A stretch of DNA of 64,000 bases. Origin: Frankia nepalensis (GTDB taxonomy: Bacteria; Actinomycetota; Actinomycetes; Frankiales; Frankiaceae). The stretch is taken from the NCBI RefSeq assembly GCF_016786325.1, contig NZ_JADWYU010000096.1, positions 56,152 to 120,151 on the forward strand, in the 5' to 3' direction. The notes below the pieces were generated by a model. It was not told the DNA's origin. It saw only the letters and a program-made list of their open reading frames with translations, and ran no database searches. Both the position numbers and the translations under genes were made by a program. Below, piece by piece: positions 55,818 to 64,000 of this stretch (position 1 is its first letter; the number at the start of each line of letters is the position of its first letter).

Positions 55818-56849
55818 TTGAGCGCCCAGACGATGCGCGCCTTCGTGCTCACCGCGCCGCGCGAGTACGCGGTCCAGGAGATCCCCGTGCCCGTCGCGGC
55901 CCCGGGCGAGGCGATCATCGACGTCGAGCGCGTCGGTGTGTGTGGCACTGACGTCGAGTTCTTCAACGGAGAGATGGCCTACCTCCAGGAGGGACACGCG
56001 CGGTTCCCGATCCGGCTGGGCCACGAATGGTGTGGCACCGTGAGCCGCGTCGGCGACGGTGTCGACCCGACCTGGATCGGACGCCGGGTCATGGGCGACA
56101 CGATGCTCGGCGACGGCGTCTGCCGCCGCTGCCGGCGAGGACATCACCATGTGTGTGCGCAGCGACAGGAGGTCGGGGTCCGCGGCGGCCGCGCCGGAGC
56201 CCTGGCCGACAAGCTCGCGGTCCCGGCGACGTCGTTGCACCTACTTCCCGACACGGTGGATCCAGTCCTCGGCGCGCTCGTCGAACCCGGCGGAAACAGC
56301 CTGCGAGCGGCACGAGCCGCCCGGGTAGGGCTCGGGCACCGGCTGCTGGTGCTCGGGCCAGGCACCATCGGCCTGCTGGTCGCGATGTTCGCGCGCGCCG
56401 CCGGCGCCGAGGTCCACCTGCTGGGCCTCAGCCAAGAAAGCCTCGACTTCGCGCACAGCCTCGGATTCGACCACGTATGGACCGAAGCTGACCTGCCCGG
56501 CCTGCCGTTCGACGCCGTCGTCGACGCCTCCAACGCCGCGGCGTTGCCCGCCCGCGCGCTCGACCTAGTCGAGCCGGCCGGTCGCGTCGTCTACATCGGT
56601 CTGGCCGGTGCCCCCAGCCGCATCGACACCCGCGCCCTGGCGCTCAAGGACGTCACCGCGGTCGGAATCCTGTCCGCGTCGCCCGGCCTGGACGAGACAA
56701 TTGCCGCCTACGCCACGGGCGAGGTCGACCCCCGTCCGCTCGTAGCCGCCACCATCGGGCTCGACCAGGTCGGACTGGCGCTGGCGGGCGAGCGCCCGGC
56801 AGGTGCAGGGCCCGGGCCAAAGATCCATGTCGACCCGCGACTCACCTGA
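55818..56849 (+). CDS. zinc-dependent MDR sugar/alcohol dehydrogenase
   Basis: The 343-residue protein is a medium-chain dehydrogenase. It has catalytic zinc residues in GVCGTDVEFF and GHEWCG, a structural-zinc-like cysteine group (GVCRRCRRGHHHVC, with three cysteines rather than four), and a Rossmann loop LVLGPGTIGLL. Glucose- and sorbitol-dehydrogenase-like members make aldonolactones, the first step of the proposed pathway. TTG 55818 has GAAGGA before it; ATG 55833 is an alternative. The gene closes the sugar-acid locus. Confidence 0.88.
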   Translation: MSAQTMRAFVLTAPREYAVQEIPVPVAAPGEAIIDVERVGVCGTDVEFFNGEMAYLQEGHARFPIRLGHEWCGTVSRVGDGVDPTWIGRRVMGDTMLGDGVCRRCRRGHHHVCAQRQEVGVRGGRAGALADKLAVPATSLHLLPDTVDPVLGALVEPGGNSLRAARAARVGLGHRLLVLGPGTIGLLVAMFARAAGAEVHLLGLSQESLDFAHSLGFDHVWTEADLPGLPFDAVVDASNAAALPARALDLVEPAGRVVYIGLAGAPSRIDTRALALKDVTAVGILSASPGLDETIAAYATGEVDPRPLVAATIGLDQVGLALAGERPAGAGPGPKIHVDPRLT

Positions 56850-57133
56850 CCTACGGCGTCAATGACCAGCCCAGCCGACGGCGCACGAAATCCAGATTCG
56901 CCAGCGAGAGGCATACCGAACGGAGATCGTCGGACGTGAAAACGGATCCTCTCTAGCGACGTTTCGTCGAAGCAGCGGATCGTCGTCCAGTCCGTCAAGC
57001 CGACCGACTTCCAGGGCGCGGGCGTCCGATGCCGTCCGGCGATCACCTGACAAGCTGAATGACCGCCAACACGATCTGGACGGGAGGCGCAAGCTGCCCC
57101 AGGGTCACGGCGACGCGGGTGGTTCCAATCGCT

Positions 57134-58093
57134 TTATCCGGTCGTGACGGGCTGCGTTGGGCGGACTGGGTCGAGGAGGTCGCGGAGGAAGTTGGTCGTG
57201 CGTCGGGCAGACGCCGTTCTGGCCTCGCGGGTGTCGCCGACGCCGAAGACCGCGGCCCAGATGTCGGTGGCGCCGGCGTCGAGGAGGGCCTGAAGCTGGG
57301 TCCTTACCGACTCCTCGGTACCGACGACGGCGGCGTCGGCCGGGCCGTCGGCGCCGCCGAGGGCGAGGATGCGCTGGTAGTTCGGCATTCCTGCGTAGCT
57401 TGCCGCGGCGTTCTTGGCGGCCGCGGCGCGAGCTTCGGTGCGGTCGTCGTGGACGGCGACCGGAATGCCAGCGACGATGCGGGGGGCAGACCGTCCGGCG
57501 GTGGTCGCGGCGGTGTGGATGCGGGGTGCCACGTGTGTCTCGATCGCGCGGGCGGGAGCCATCCACAACACCGTGCCGTCGGCTACTTCGCCGGCGATGC
57601 GCAGCAGCCGTGGTCCCAGGGCGGCCAACAGGACAGGCACGGGTTGCGGTGGTTTCGGAGTGTAGCCGGCGGAGCGTGTGGACCAGTCCTGTCCGTGGAA
57701 ATCGACGTCCTGTCCCCGGAGCAGCCGCGTGAGGATGGTGAGGTACTCCTCGGTGTTGCGTCCGGGGTGGTCGTAGGACACCCCGTAGACGTCGCGGACC
57801 AGGGATTCGTGGGAGGGTCCGATGCCGAGGGTGAAGCCGGGACGGTCCATGGCGGCGACGACGGAGGCGGCCCGGTTCGCCTGTAGGAGGGGGTGGCAGG
57901 GGTAGGTCTGGAGCACGGCGGTACCGAGTTCGATTCTCGTGGTTTCGCGGCCGGCCAGGGCCATGGCCACGAGGGGGTCTCCGGTGACCGTGCTGGCGTA
58001 CCAGAGGGAGGTGAAACCGTCGGATTCGGCGCGCCGCGCCTACTCGATGATCTTGCTGGGCGTGGCTGCGCCGCCGGTCAGGCCGATGCGCAC
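57134..58093 (-). pseudogene. LLM-class F420-dependent oxidoreductase gene with in-frame amber codon
   Basis: Starting at GTG 58093, preceded by AAGGA, the frame reads MRIGLTGGAATPSKIIE, then TAG (58042-58040) at codon 18, then continues without shift as ARRAESDGFTSLWYASTVTG to the stop at 57134. The family normally has a glutamine at this point (E-Q-A-R-R-A-E), so one C-to-T change (CAG to TAG) explains the break. The rest of the 319-codon gene is intact, including FTLGIGPSHESLV and a complete C-terminus. Restart at ATG 57970 would lack the first strand and helix of the barrel. Alternatives are a sequencing error or amber readthrough. Confidence 0.85.
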
Positions 58094-58172
58094 GGGGGTT
58101 CCTTCGAGGTCTTTGGCGATAGGTCCGGGAGGTGTGGGTTGAAAGGCGGGACGAATCGGCCCGCGCCGCGGC

Positions 58173-59006
58173 TTAGGCGATGGTTTCGACGCCGGTGAGG
58201 GTCGTGCGGTGCAGGAGCCGGGGTGAGGTCGGTTCGTAGGGCAGAGCGCGGTGGAGCATGCCGGTGTTGTCCCAGATGACCAGGTCGCCGGGGCGCCAGT
58301 GGTGGCGGAGCACGAAGCGTGGCTGTGTGGACCAAGCGGCGAGGCGGTCGAGCAGCGCGCGGCTTTCCTCGGGTGGCAGGCCGACGACGTGGTCGGTGGT
58401 GGCTCCGACGAGCAGCGATTTGCGTCCGCTGCGGCGCGTCCAGATCAGCGGGTGTTCGCGGGAGGGCACCCGGTTCCAGGCGGCCCGTTCCTTCTCGGAG
58501 GGGTGAGGGTTCGTGAGCAGTTGGGTGGCGGCGAAGCTGTGGACCACCCGAAGGGTGGCCAGGTAGGTCTTCTCGTCCTCGGGGAGGGCGTCGTAGGCGG
58601 CGTAGGTGTTGGCGAACTCGGTGTCGCCGCCTTCGTCGGAGACGTGGCGCGCGGCGAGGAGGCTCGCTTTTTGCGGTACGTCGTCGTTGACGCCGTCGAT
58701 GTGCCAGAAGAAGGTGCTCTTGCGGTAGTTGGCCAGCTCGCTGCGGGCAGGGTCGAGGCTGATGGGTGAGATCGCGGGGTGGTCCTTCAACCCGCCCATG
58801 GGCGCCACGATGACCTCACCGAGCAGGCGGCTGAAGGCGACGAGGTCGTCGTCGTCGAGGTGCGCCTCGCGGTAGACCACCACACCGTAGGTGTCGAGAG
58901 CGGCTTGGCAGTCCGCGGCGACACCTGGCTCGAGAAACTGGTGGCCGGTCAGGCCGGTGATCTCGACGCCGACTTCGGGGGTGACCGGGGTGGCGGTGAT
59001 ACTCAC
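58173..59006 (-). CDS. TauD/TfdA-family 2-oxoglutarate dioxygenase
   Basis: The 277-residue protein has the TauD signature: H102-x-D104 in WHIDGV, distal H252 in GMLHRALPYE, and the C-terminal arginine in LHRTTLTGVE. It also has the HPLIWTRRSGRKSLLVG segment typical of the family. Members hydroxylate taurine, sulfonates, 2,4-D and varied small acids; here a xenobiotic- or lipid-like substrate is as likely as taurine. GTG 59006 has CAGGAG upstream and overlaps the preceding gene's stop by four bases. Member of the TetR/P450 operon. Confidence 0.9.
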   Translation of the reverse strand: MSITATPVTPEVGVEITGLTGHQFLEPGVAADCQAALDTYGVVVYREAHLDDDDLVAFSRLLGEVIVAPMGGLKDHPAISPISLDPARSELANYRKSTFFWHIDGVNDDVPQKASLLAARHVSDEGGDTEFANTYAAYDALPEDEKTYLATLRVVHSFAATQLLTNPHPSEKERAAWNRVPSREHPLIWTRRSGRKSLLVGATTDHVVGLPPEESRALLDRLAAWSTQPRFVLRHHWRPGDLVIWDNTGMLHRALPYEPTSPRLLHRTTLTGVETIA

Positions 59007-59641
59007 GGCTCCTGCCTTTTCACAGAGGCTTCGTTGGGGGCGTGGACGGGAGCGACATAGGGTTTCGATCTCAGCTCGATCAGTTCGGGGTCGAGGGCGA
59101 GGTCGAACGAGCGCATCATCCAGGCGATCGTCTCGTAGGCACCGACGGTGAAGATGACGTCGAGCAGCTGCTGGGCGTCGAGGTCGCTGGCGAGCACGTC
59201 CCAGGTCGGCTGGCTGATCGCGCCGTCGGCCACCAGTTCGTCGACGGCCCGTAGCAGCGCCGATTCCAGCGGCGTCCAGAAGGGTGCGTCCGGTCCCCAG
59301 GAGATCCGGGCGATCTCTTCGTCCGTCAGGCCGGCGTCGCGGCCCATGTAGAGGTGCTGCGCCCATTCGTAGGCGGACTGACGCAGTGTGGCGACCCGCA
59401 GGACGAGGAGCTCGCGTTGGCGCTCGGACAGGGTGGTCGCCATGATGACATGGCCGTTGAAGGTGAAGAACGCCTGGGACAGCGCCGGGTGGTGCGCGAG
59501 CGTCCCGAGCGTGTTCATCGACATCGGCCGGTCTTCCCGGACGGGACGCGGGTGGCGTGGCTCGGGCGGCAGCATGGCGGCGAGGGCCTGCCGCATCCGC
59601 GGCGGCCACTGCTTGATGGTGAGCGGTTCGATGCGTGCCAC
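59003..59641 (-). CDS. carboxymuconolactone-decarboxylase/AhpD-like protein
   Basis: The 212-residue all-helical protein fits the CMD family. It has the central ERQRELLVLRVATLRQSAYE and WAQHLYMGRDAGLTDEEI segments. The E-W-A-Q-H arrangement lacks the redox cysteine pair of AhpD, so peroxidase-type chemistry is not expected; decarboxylase, lyase or isomerase roles are open. It lies one base after the stop of the upstream SDR and overlaps the TauD-like start, so it is part of one transcript. Confidence 0.88.
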   Translation of the reverse strand: MARIEPLTIKQWPPRMRQALAAMLPPEPRHPRPVREDRPMSMNTLGTLAHHPALSQAFFTFNGHVIMATTLSERQRELLVLRVATLRQSAYEWAQHLYMGRDAGLTDEEIARISWGPDAPFWTPLESALLRAVDELVADGAISQPTWDVLASDLDAQQLLDVIFTVGAYETIAWMMRSFDLALDPELIELRSKPYVAPVHAPNEASVKRQEP

Positions 59642-59642
59642 G

Positions 59643-60434
59643 TCAGGTGGTCCTTCCGCCGTTCATTGCGATGACCTGGCCGGTGATGTAGCCGGCGTCC
59701 TCGCGGACCAGAAACGCGCAGGCCGCGGCGATGTCCTCGGGCTGGCCGACGCGCCGGACGGGGGTGGTCGCCTCGTGCTGGCCGACCCCCGTGCCAAGGA
59801 AGCCGCGGGATTCGGATCTGCGAAGCATGGGGGTGTCGACGAAGCCGGGCGGAATCGTGTTGACCGTGATGCCGCGCGGACCGAGTTCGAGCGCGAGGGC
59901 CTTGGTGAACCCGACGACGCCGGCCTTCGCCGCCGAGTAGTGCGTCATCAGCGGATTGCCGGTCTGCGCGCTGGAGGAGGAGATGGTGACGATCCGACCC
60001 CAGCTCTGCTCGATCATGTCGGGGACAACCGCCTGGCAGCAGTGGAACGTGCCGGTGAGGTTGACGGCCAGGATGCGGTCCCAGCCCGCGGGTGTGATGT
60101 CCAGGAACCGGTCGAATCCGTCGAGGCCGGCGCTGGTCACCAGGATCGAGGGTCGGCCCAGTCGCTGGCGGACCTGCTCCACCGCGTCGTCGACCGCGTC
60201 CCGGTCGGTGACATCGGCGGTCAGGCCGATCGCGCGCCCACCGGCCTCGACGACGCTGTCCGCGGCCGCCTTCGCGGCTGTCTCGTCGCGGTCAAGGACG
60301 GCGACCGCCGCGCCCTCGAGGGCCAGCCGCCGGGCGATGGCCAGCCCGATCCCCGAGCCGCCCCCGGTCACGATCGCGGTCCGGAGCTGGGACCACGCGG
60401 GAAGCGACCGTGCGGGTGGGAGTGTCCCGGTCAC
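59643..60434 (-). CDS. SDR-family oxidoreductase (operon gene 3)
   Basis: The 263-residue classical SDR has TGGGSGIG near residue 23, the serine segment TISSSSAQTG, Y-S-A-A-K, and the C-terminal ITGQVIAMNGG. It is paralogous to the SDR just upstream and to that at 11652. GTG 60434 overlaps the preceding stop (GTGA) and is preferred to the TTG at 60443. Its first 17 residues are an unusual proline-rich extension before the Rossmann strand. Probably acts in series with the P450 on the same compound. Confidence 0.9.
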   Translation of the reverse strand: MTGTLPPARSLPAWSQLRTAIVTGGGSGIGLAIARRLALEGAAVAVLDRDETAAKAAADSVVEAGGRAIGLTADVTDRDAVDDAVEQVRQRLGRPSILVTSAGLDGFDRFLDITPAGWDRILAVNLTGTFHCCQAVVPDMIEQSWGRIVTISSSSAQTGNPLMTHYSAAKAGVVGFTKALALELGPRGITVNTIPPGFVDTPMLRRSESRGFLGTGVGQHEATTPVRRVGQPEDIAAACAFLVREDAGYITGQVIAMNGGRTT

Positions 60435-61180
60435 AGGTACCAACCGCCGTTCACGCCGATCTGCTGGCCGGTGATGAAACCCGCGTCCTCAGAGCAGAGG
60501 AACTCGACAGCCGCCGCGACGTCAGCCGGAACCCCGGCCCGACGCACCGGGGTCATCGCGGCGATCGCGTCGACACTGGGGACGTGGCCAGTCCCGGCTC
60601 CGGCCTGGGCCATCGGCGTGTCGATGATCGACGGCGGGATGGTGTTCACCGTGATCCCGTGGGGCGCCAACTCGATCGCCAGCGCCTTGGTCAGCGCGAT
60701 GACACCGCCCTTCGACGCGACGTAATGCGCGCGGTTCGCGGCGCCGTGCTGAGCACTCGTGGATGAGATCGTCACGATTCGCCCCCATCCGGCGGCCAGC
60801 ATGTCGGGCACCACGGTCTGCAGACAGTGAAAGGTGCCGGTCAGGTTGATCGCGAGGACGCGGTCCCACGTTTCCTGGGTGATGTCGGTGAAGGCGCCGC
60901 CCGCGTCGACTCCCGCGCTCGTCACGGCGATCTCGATCGGGCCGAACCTCTCTCGGACGGTATCCAGCGCGGCCTCGACCGCGGCCCGGTCCCGGACGTC
61001 GACCGCCAGGCCCACCGCCTGGCCGCCGGTCGCTTCGAGTTCCTTGGCGACATGTCGCGCGGCGTCGCCCTGCACGTCCAGCACGGCCACCCGATCGCCA
61101 CGCGCGGCGAGCCGCTCGCTGACTCCGAGGCCGATGCCCGATGCGCCGCCGGTCACGACGGCGACACGACCTACCACCAT
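60431..61180 (-). CDS. SDR-family oxidoreductase (operon gene 2)
   Basis: The 249-residue SDR has TGGASGIG near residue 10, TISSTSAQHG, Y-V-A-S-K, and GFITGQQIGVNGGWY at the end. It is the closest paralogue of the SDR at 11652-12401: same length, same Y-V-A-S-K-G-G-V-I segment and the same NTIPPSIIDTPMA loop. ATG 61180 is preceded by AAGGAAGG. It lies 56 bases after the P450 stop and is coupled to the next SDR. Confidence 0.92.
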   Translation of the reverse strand: MVVGRVAVVTGGASGIGLGVSERLAARGDRVAVLDVQGDAARHVAKELEATGGQAVGLAVDVRDRAAVEAALDTVRERFGPIEIAVTSAGVDAGGAFTDITQETWDRVLAINLTGTFHCLQTVVPDMLAAGWGRIVTISSTSAQHGAANRAHYVASKGGVIALTKALAIELAPHGITVNTIPPSIIDTPMAQAGAGTGHVPSVDAIAAMTPVRRAGVPADVAAAVEFLCSEDAGFITGQQIGVNGGWYL

Positions 61181-61236
61181 CCGGTCACGCCTTCCTTGAG
61201 AAGCGGCCTGGCCACCTGCTTGCCTGACATCGCTGG

Positions 61237-62508
61237 TCAGCTGCTCGCAGTGAAGGTCAGATGAAGTTCGGTCAGCCCTCTGAGCAGGAACGACTGTTCG
61301 TAGTCGTACCGGCGGGCGTCGGTCGGGCCGTGTGCGGCCTCGGAGATCCGGATGTCGGTCATCCGGTCGAGGAAGCGATCGATGCTGATCGTCGCCTCGG
61401 CCCGGGCGAGCGGGCCGCCCGGGCAGGAGTGGGCGCCGCGGCCGAACGCGAGGTGCTCCCGCACGTTGCCGCGGCCGAGGCGGAACTGCTCGGGGTCGTC
61501 GAACTGGCGGGGATCACGGTTGGCGGCACCCGGGTGCATGATCACCGTAGTTCCCGCCGGGATCGTCACACCGCCGACGGTCGTGGTCGTCCGGACGAGG
61601 CGGAAGTCGCTTTTCGTCGGACTCTCCGTGCGCAGCGTCTCCTCGACGAAGTCCGCGATCCGGCGCCGGTCGCCGCGCAGCAGGTCCTGGTACTCCGGGT
61701 TCTCGGCAAGGATGCGCATGGCCGAGGCGATCAGTCGCGCGGTCGTGTCCCCGCCCGCCGCGAACAGGAACGTCGCCAGTCGCACGACCACGTCGAGGTC
61801 CGGAGTCGAACCGTCCGGGTAGGTCGCGAGCGCCAGTTCGGTGAGCACGTCCTGGCGCGGTTCCCGGCGGCGGTCCTGGATGTAGGCGAAGAACCGCTCG
61901 AACAGGAACTCCAGCGGATTCCTCGACACCTGGGCGGTCTCGCCGACGTTCGGCAGAGGCACCTCCGCGCCCAGTTGCTGACGGAACTCCTCGCGGTCCG
62001 CGTCCGGGACACCCAACAGATCGGCGATCACCAGCAGCGAGAACGCGTTGCTGTACTGCCGACCGACCTCGAACACCCCGTCGCCGATGAACTCGTCGAT
62101 CTGACGGTCAGCCAACCGCCAGATCCGCTCCTCGTTGTCCTTCAGACGTTTCGGCGTCAGCAGCTTGCGCAACAGCGCCCGTTGCGCCGCGTGGATCTCG
62201 CCGTCGAGGTTGACCAAAAAGTCGCTCATCGGCAGCTGGCCGCGGTACCGCTCGATCAGCACGCTGATGTCGTCGCCCTCGGGTTGCTCCGGCAGACCCG
62301 GGAACGGCCCGCTCGCCGCGTTGCACGACGAGAACGCCTGCTCGTCGCGGTACACCTCGACGGCTTCCGCGTACCCGGTCACCGACACCACCCCAGGGTG
62401 TGCCACCGGGTGCACCGGGCAGCGGCCACGCAACTCGTCGAAGTACGGATAGGGATCGTTCACCAGAGCTGGCTCGGTGAAGAAGTCCACCGACTCCACA
62501 TCGACCAT
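61237..62508 (-). CDS. cytochrome P450 (second)
   Basis: The 423-residue P450 has an I-helix AAGGDTTARL, ExxR in EETLRTES, and a heme loop FGRGAHSCPGG with C362. AGGDTT gives the usual acid-threonine pair, unlike AGNETT of the P450 at 13065, so the two are not recent duplicates despite the similar gene setting. ATG 62508 has AGTGGGG upstream; the longer start at 62577 would overlap the operator. It is the first gene of the minus-strand operon controlled from the divergent region. Confidence 0.93.
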   Translation of the reverse strand: MVDVESVDFFTEPALVNDPYPYFDELRGRCPVHPVAHPGVVSVTGYAEAVEVYRDEQAFSSCNAASGPFPGLPEQPEGDDISVLIERYRGQLPMSDFLVNLDGEIHAAQRALLRKLLTPKRLKDNEERIWRLADRQIDEFIGDGVFEVGRQYSNAFSLLVIADLLGVPDADREEFRQQLGAEVPLPNVGETAQVSRNPLEFLFERFFAYIQDRRREPRQDVLTELALATYPDGSTPDLDVVVRLATFLFAAGGDTTARLIASAMRILAENPEYQDLLRGDRRRIADFVEETLRTESPTKSDFRLVRTTTTVGGVTIPAGTTVIMHPGAANRDPRQFDDPEQFRLGRGNVREHLAFGRGAHSCPGGPLARAEATISIDRFLDRMTDIRISEAAHGPTDARRYDYEQSFLLRGLTELHLTFTASS

Positions 62509-62577
62509 CGCGACCCCACTCACTCCTCGACGAAGAGACGGACAGGCGACCAGCACAGCTAGATCATGCTGGACCAA

Positions 62578-62596
62578 CGTCCAACGTTGTTGGACG
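62578..62596. promoter_or_regulatory. putative TetR operator
   Basis: CGTCCAAC-GTT-GTTGGACG is a perfect inverted repeat with eight-base arms, 70 bases before the P450 start. A related half (TATGTCTAACG) follows at once, and ACCAACG precedes it, so two overlapping sites are possible. It sits between the divergent P450 operon and TetR gene. Confidence 0.7.
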
Positions 62597-62831
62597 TATG
62601 TCTAACGCAAGGTGGCGCGCAGGGTCAAACCGGGCCGACGCCTGCCGCCCCGTCGGGCCAGCGTGCGTAAGCGCCCCACCAGCACGTTCAGCGCGTCCAC
62701 GCGACACCGTCAGGCACCCAGCGGGGCGCTCAGCCGATGGCGCGTTCGCCACCGTGGCGCCCAACCGCCCGTCATGCCACGACGACGGCCGGCCGTCCCG
62801 CGCCGGTAGTCGGACCGCGGGTCGATAAGCT

Positions 62832-63536
62832 GTGACGATGGCGAGATCTCCGGCCAAGCCGGCCGCGTCCGCGGCAGTCACGGCCCGAGTCGCCAGCGCG
62901 GACTCGCCACCCACCGCAGCCAGGGCCGACGACACCCCGCCGTCGTCCCGCCGCAGAGGCGCGATGGACTCCAAGACCCGCGCCGCCCTGATCGACGCCA
63001 CCGCCCAGTTGATGTTCGACGAGGGCCATGCCGCGGTGACCGCGCGGCGGGTAGCCGCGAAGGTGGGAGTCAATCCCGGCCTTGTGCACTACTACTTCCA
63101 CAGTATGGACGAGTTGTTTCTTGCCGTGTTCCGGCAGGGAGCCGAGGCGAACCTCCGCCGCCAAGCACGCGCGCTGTCGTCACGCCAGCCACTGAGATCC
63201 CTGTGGAAGGTCAACACAGATCCGCGCGGCGTCAAACTCTTCATGGAGTTCATCGTCCTGTCGCACCAAGACGAAACCATCCGCGCCGAAATCGCCGCCT
63301 ACGCCGAACGCTTCCGCGAGGCGGAGAAGAAAACCATCGACCGCATCCTGAAACGGCAAGGAATCGACACAACGACCATTCCACCGGGCGCCGCCAGCAT
63401 CCTCATCGACAGCCTCGCCCGCCTCATCGCGATCGAGCGAGCGCTCGGCGTCACCAACGGACACGACGATATGATCACGCTGGTCGACGACTACCTCGGC
63501 CGCTTTGATACCCCCGACCGAGACACCCGCGCCTGA
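62832..63536 (+). CDS. TetR-family transcriptional regulator 2
   Basis: The 234-residue protein has an alanine/proline-rich leader of about 45 residues, a TetR helix-turn-helix (about 47-95, DSKTRAALIDATAQLMFDEG, then VAAKVGVNPGLVHYYF) and a ligand domain. It is paralogous to the TetR at 12452. GTG 62832 or ATG 62838 is possible; ATG 62964 would remove the disordered leader and leave a standard 190-residue TetR. Expected to repress the divergent P450/SDR operon and itself. Confidence 0.88.
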   Translation: MTMARSPAKPAASAAVTARVASADSPPTAARADDTPPSSRRRGAMDSKTRAALIDATAQLMFDEGHAAVTARRVAAKVGVNPGLVHYYFHSMDELFLAVFRQGAEANLRRQARALSSRQPLRSLWKVNTDPRGVKLFMEFIVLSHQDETIRAEIAAYAERFREAEKKTIDRILKRQGIDTTTIPPGAASILIDSLARLIAIERALGVTNGHDDMITLVDDYLGRFDTPDRDTRA

Positions 63537-63847
63537 CCACGGCTAAAGCTACCGACCAACGCGCGAAGACCGTCACGACCAGTCGGCGAAGCTGTGCCGC
63601 CATGGCGCATCGCGGACATGCGCGCTGGAGCCCGATCGAAGCTCCACGTGCTCCGAGGTCTCAGCTCAAATGATCCAGGTCAGGTCCTTGATCGCGTCGG
63701 CGGTATCGAGATGGACGTACGCGGCCGCGTAGCGCTGTGCCGGCGAGATTGACACCCCCAGAAGTCGCAGACAGTCGAAAGCGCTCCGGTTGCCTGGTCA
63801 AAGCCGTGCGGGAAAGGACCCGGCCCGACGTACGCCCCCGGCGCCCG
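63537..63847. other. intergenic, nothing recognised
   Basis: The 311 bases between TetR gene 2 and the partial minus-strand gene have no protein-like frame and no clear hairpin or repeat. Confidence 0.5.
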
Positions 63848-64000
63848 CTACCGGCTGCTGGCCGAGCCGAGGCCGGCGAGGTACGCCGAGACGTCTCGCC
63901 CCACGACCTGCGCGAAGCCGCGTCCGTTGTAGGCGCCGGCAGCCCAGTGCCGGGCGCCGGCCTCGACGATGGTCTGGGCGACCTGGGCGGCGTGCGCCAC
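63848..64000 (-). CDS. C-terminal end of a gene entering from the right edge
   Basis: The minus-strand frame is open from the window edge to TAG at 63848-63850. The 50 residues visible read AAQVAQTIVEAGARHWAAGA, then YNGRGFAQVVGRDVSAYLAG, which is protein-like. The rest of the gene is outside the window and the family cannot be named. Confidence 0.5.
   Translation of the reverse strand: MAHAAQVAQTIVEAGARHWAAGAYNGRGFAQVVGRDVSAYLAGLGSASSR

Noticed and set aside
58173..59609. A single 478-codon frame spanning the TauD-like and CMD-like genes
   Set aside because: The first 201 codons read the CMD gene in the wrong frame. GTG 59006 with CAGGAG gives a normal TauD-family protein.
1..64000. CRISPR array, rRNA or tRNA genes
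   Set aside because: I found no regularly spaced direct repeats, no rRNA-like sequence and no tRNA-like cloverleaf by reading, though a covariance search was not possible.

Overview
The window is chromosomal DNA of a very high-GC actinomycete. GC-rich third codon positions, GTG and TTG starts, many SDRs, P450s, TetR/LacI/IclR regulators and an F420-type oxidoreductase all fit. A Frankia-like or related soil or plant-associated actinobacterium is my inference, not something the sequence proves. I saw no rRNA, tRNA or CRISPR array.

Region A (0.5-11.3 kb) holds an unrecognised gene pair, then a class I lanthipeptide locus of the FxLD type. Its members are a DUF1152 protein, a GntR/UTRA repressor, an isoaspartate-type methyltransferase, a 45-residue precursor, LanB, LanC and a second SpaB_C-type protein. 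Three copies of the palindrome AGTGGC-N4-GCCACT lie at the repressor gene and ahead of the methyltransferase gene, so autoregulation and operon control by the GntR protein are likely.

Region B (11.6-17.8 kb) has an SDR, a TetR regulator and a P450, then a decayed stretch, a 2OG-dioxygenase-like protein and a dihydrodipicolinate-reductase-like protein.

Region C (16.3-46.4 kb) centres on a minus-strand operon of about 19 kb (40.0 to 20.8 kb). In transcription order it encodes a GH2 and a GH3 glycosidase, an MFS-ABC ATPase fusion, a LivH-LivM-LivG fusion, a Liv-type binding lipoprotein, a Gfo/Idh/MocA oxidoreductase, a second GH3, a GH78 alpha-L-rhamnosidase and a GH1 enzyme. This looks like uptake and stripping of rhamnosylated or glucosylated plant glycosides, under LacI-type repressors and TAGC-N4-GCTA operators. 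The flanks are littered with remnants (GH3, Gfo/Idh, binding protein twice, LacI, MMPL, IS701, IS5). Most have an intact paralogue in the window, so a second copy of the locus appears to have decayed. A membrane GGDEF protein with a corroded EAL domain, a second LacI gene and a second binding lipoprotein follow.

Region D (47.3-56.9 kb) is an IclR-linked sugar-acid locus: IlvD/Edd dehydratase, GlcD-GlcF fusion, SDR, IclR, FAH-family hydrolase, SMP-30 lactonase and zinc sugar dehydrogenase. Together these give a near-complete non-phosphorylated diketo-hydrolase route from a free sugar (plausibly L-rhamnose or L-fucose) to pyruvate plus lactate or glycolate. Near-identical 21-bp sites precede the dehydratase and iclR genes.

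Region E (57.1-63.5 kb) is a second TetR/P450/SDR module, paralogous to region B. It adds another SDR, a CMD-family protein, a TauD-like dioxygenase and an LLM oxidoreductase gene broken by one in-frame amber codon. A partial minus-strand gene runs off the right edge.
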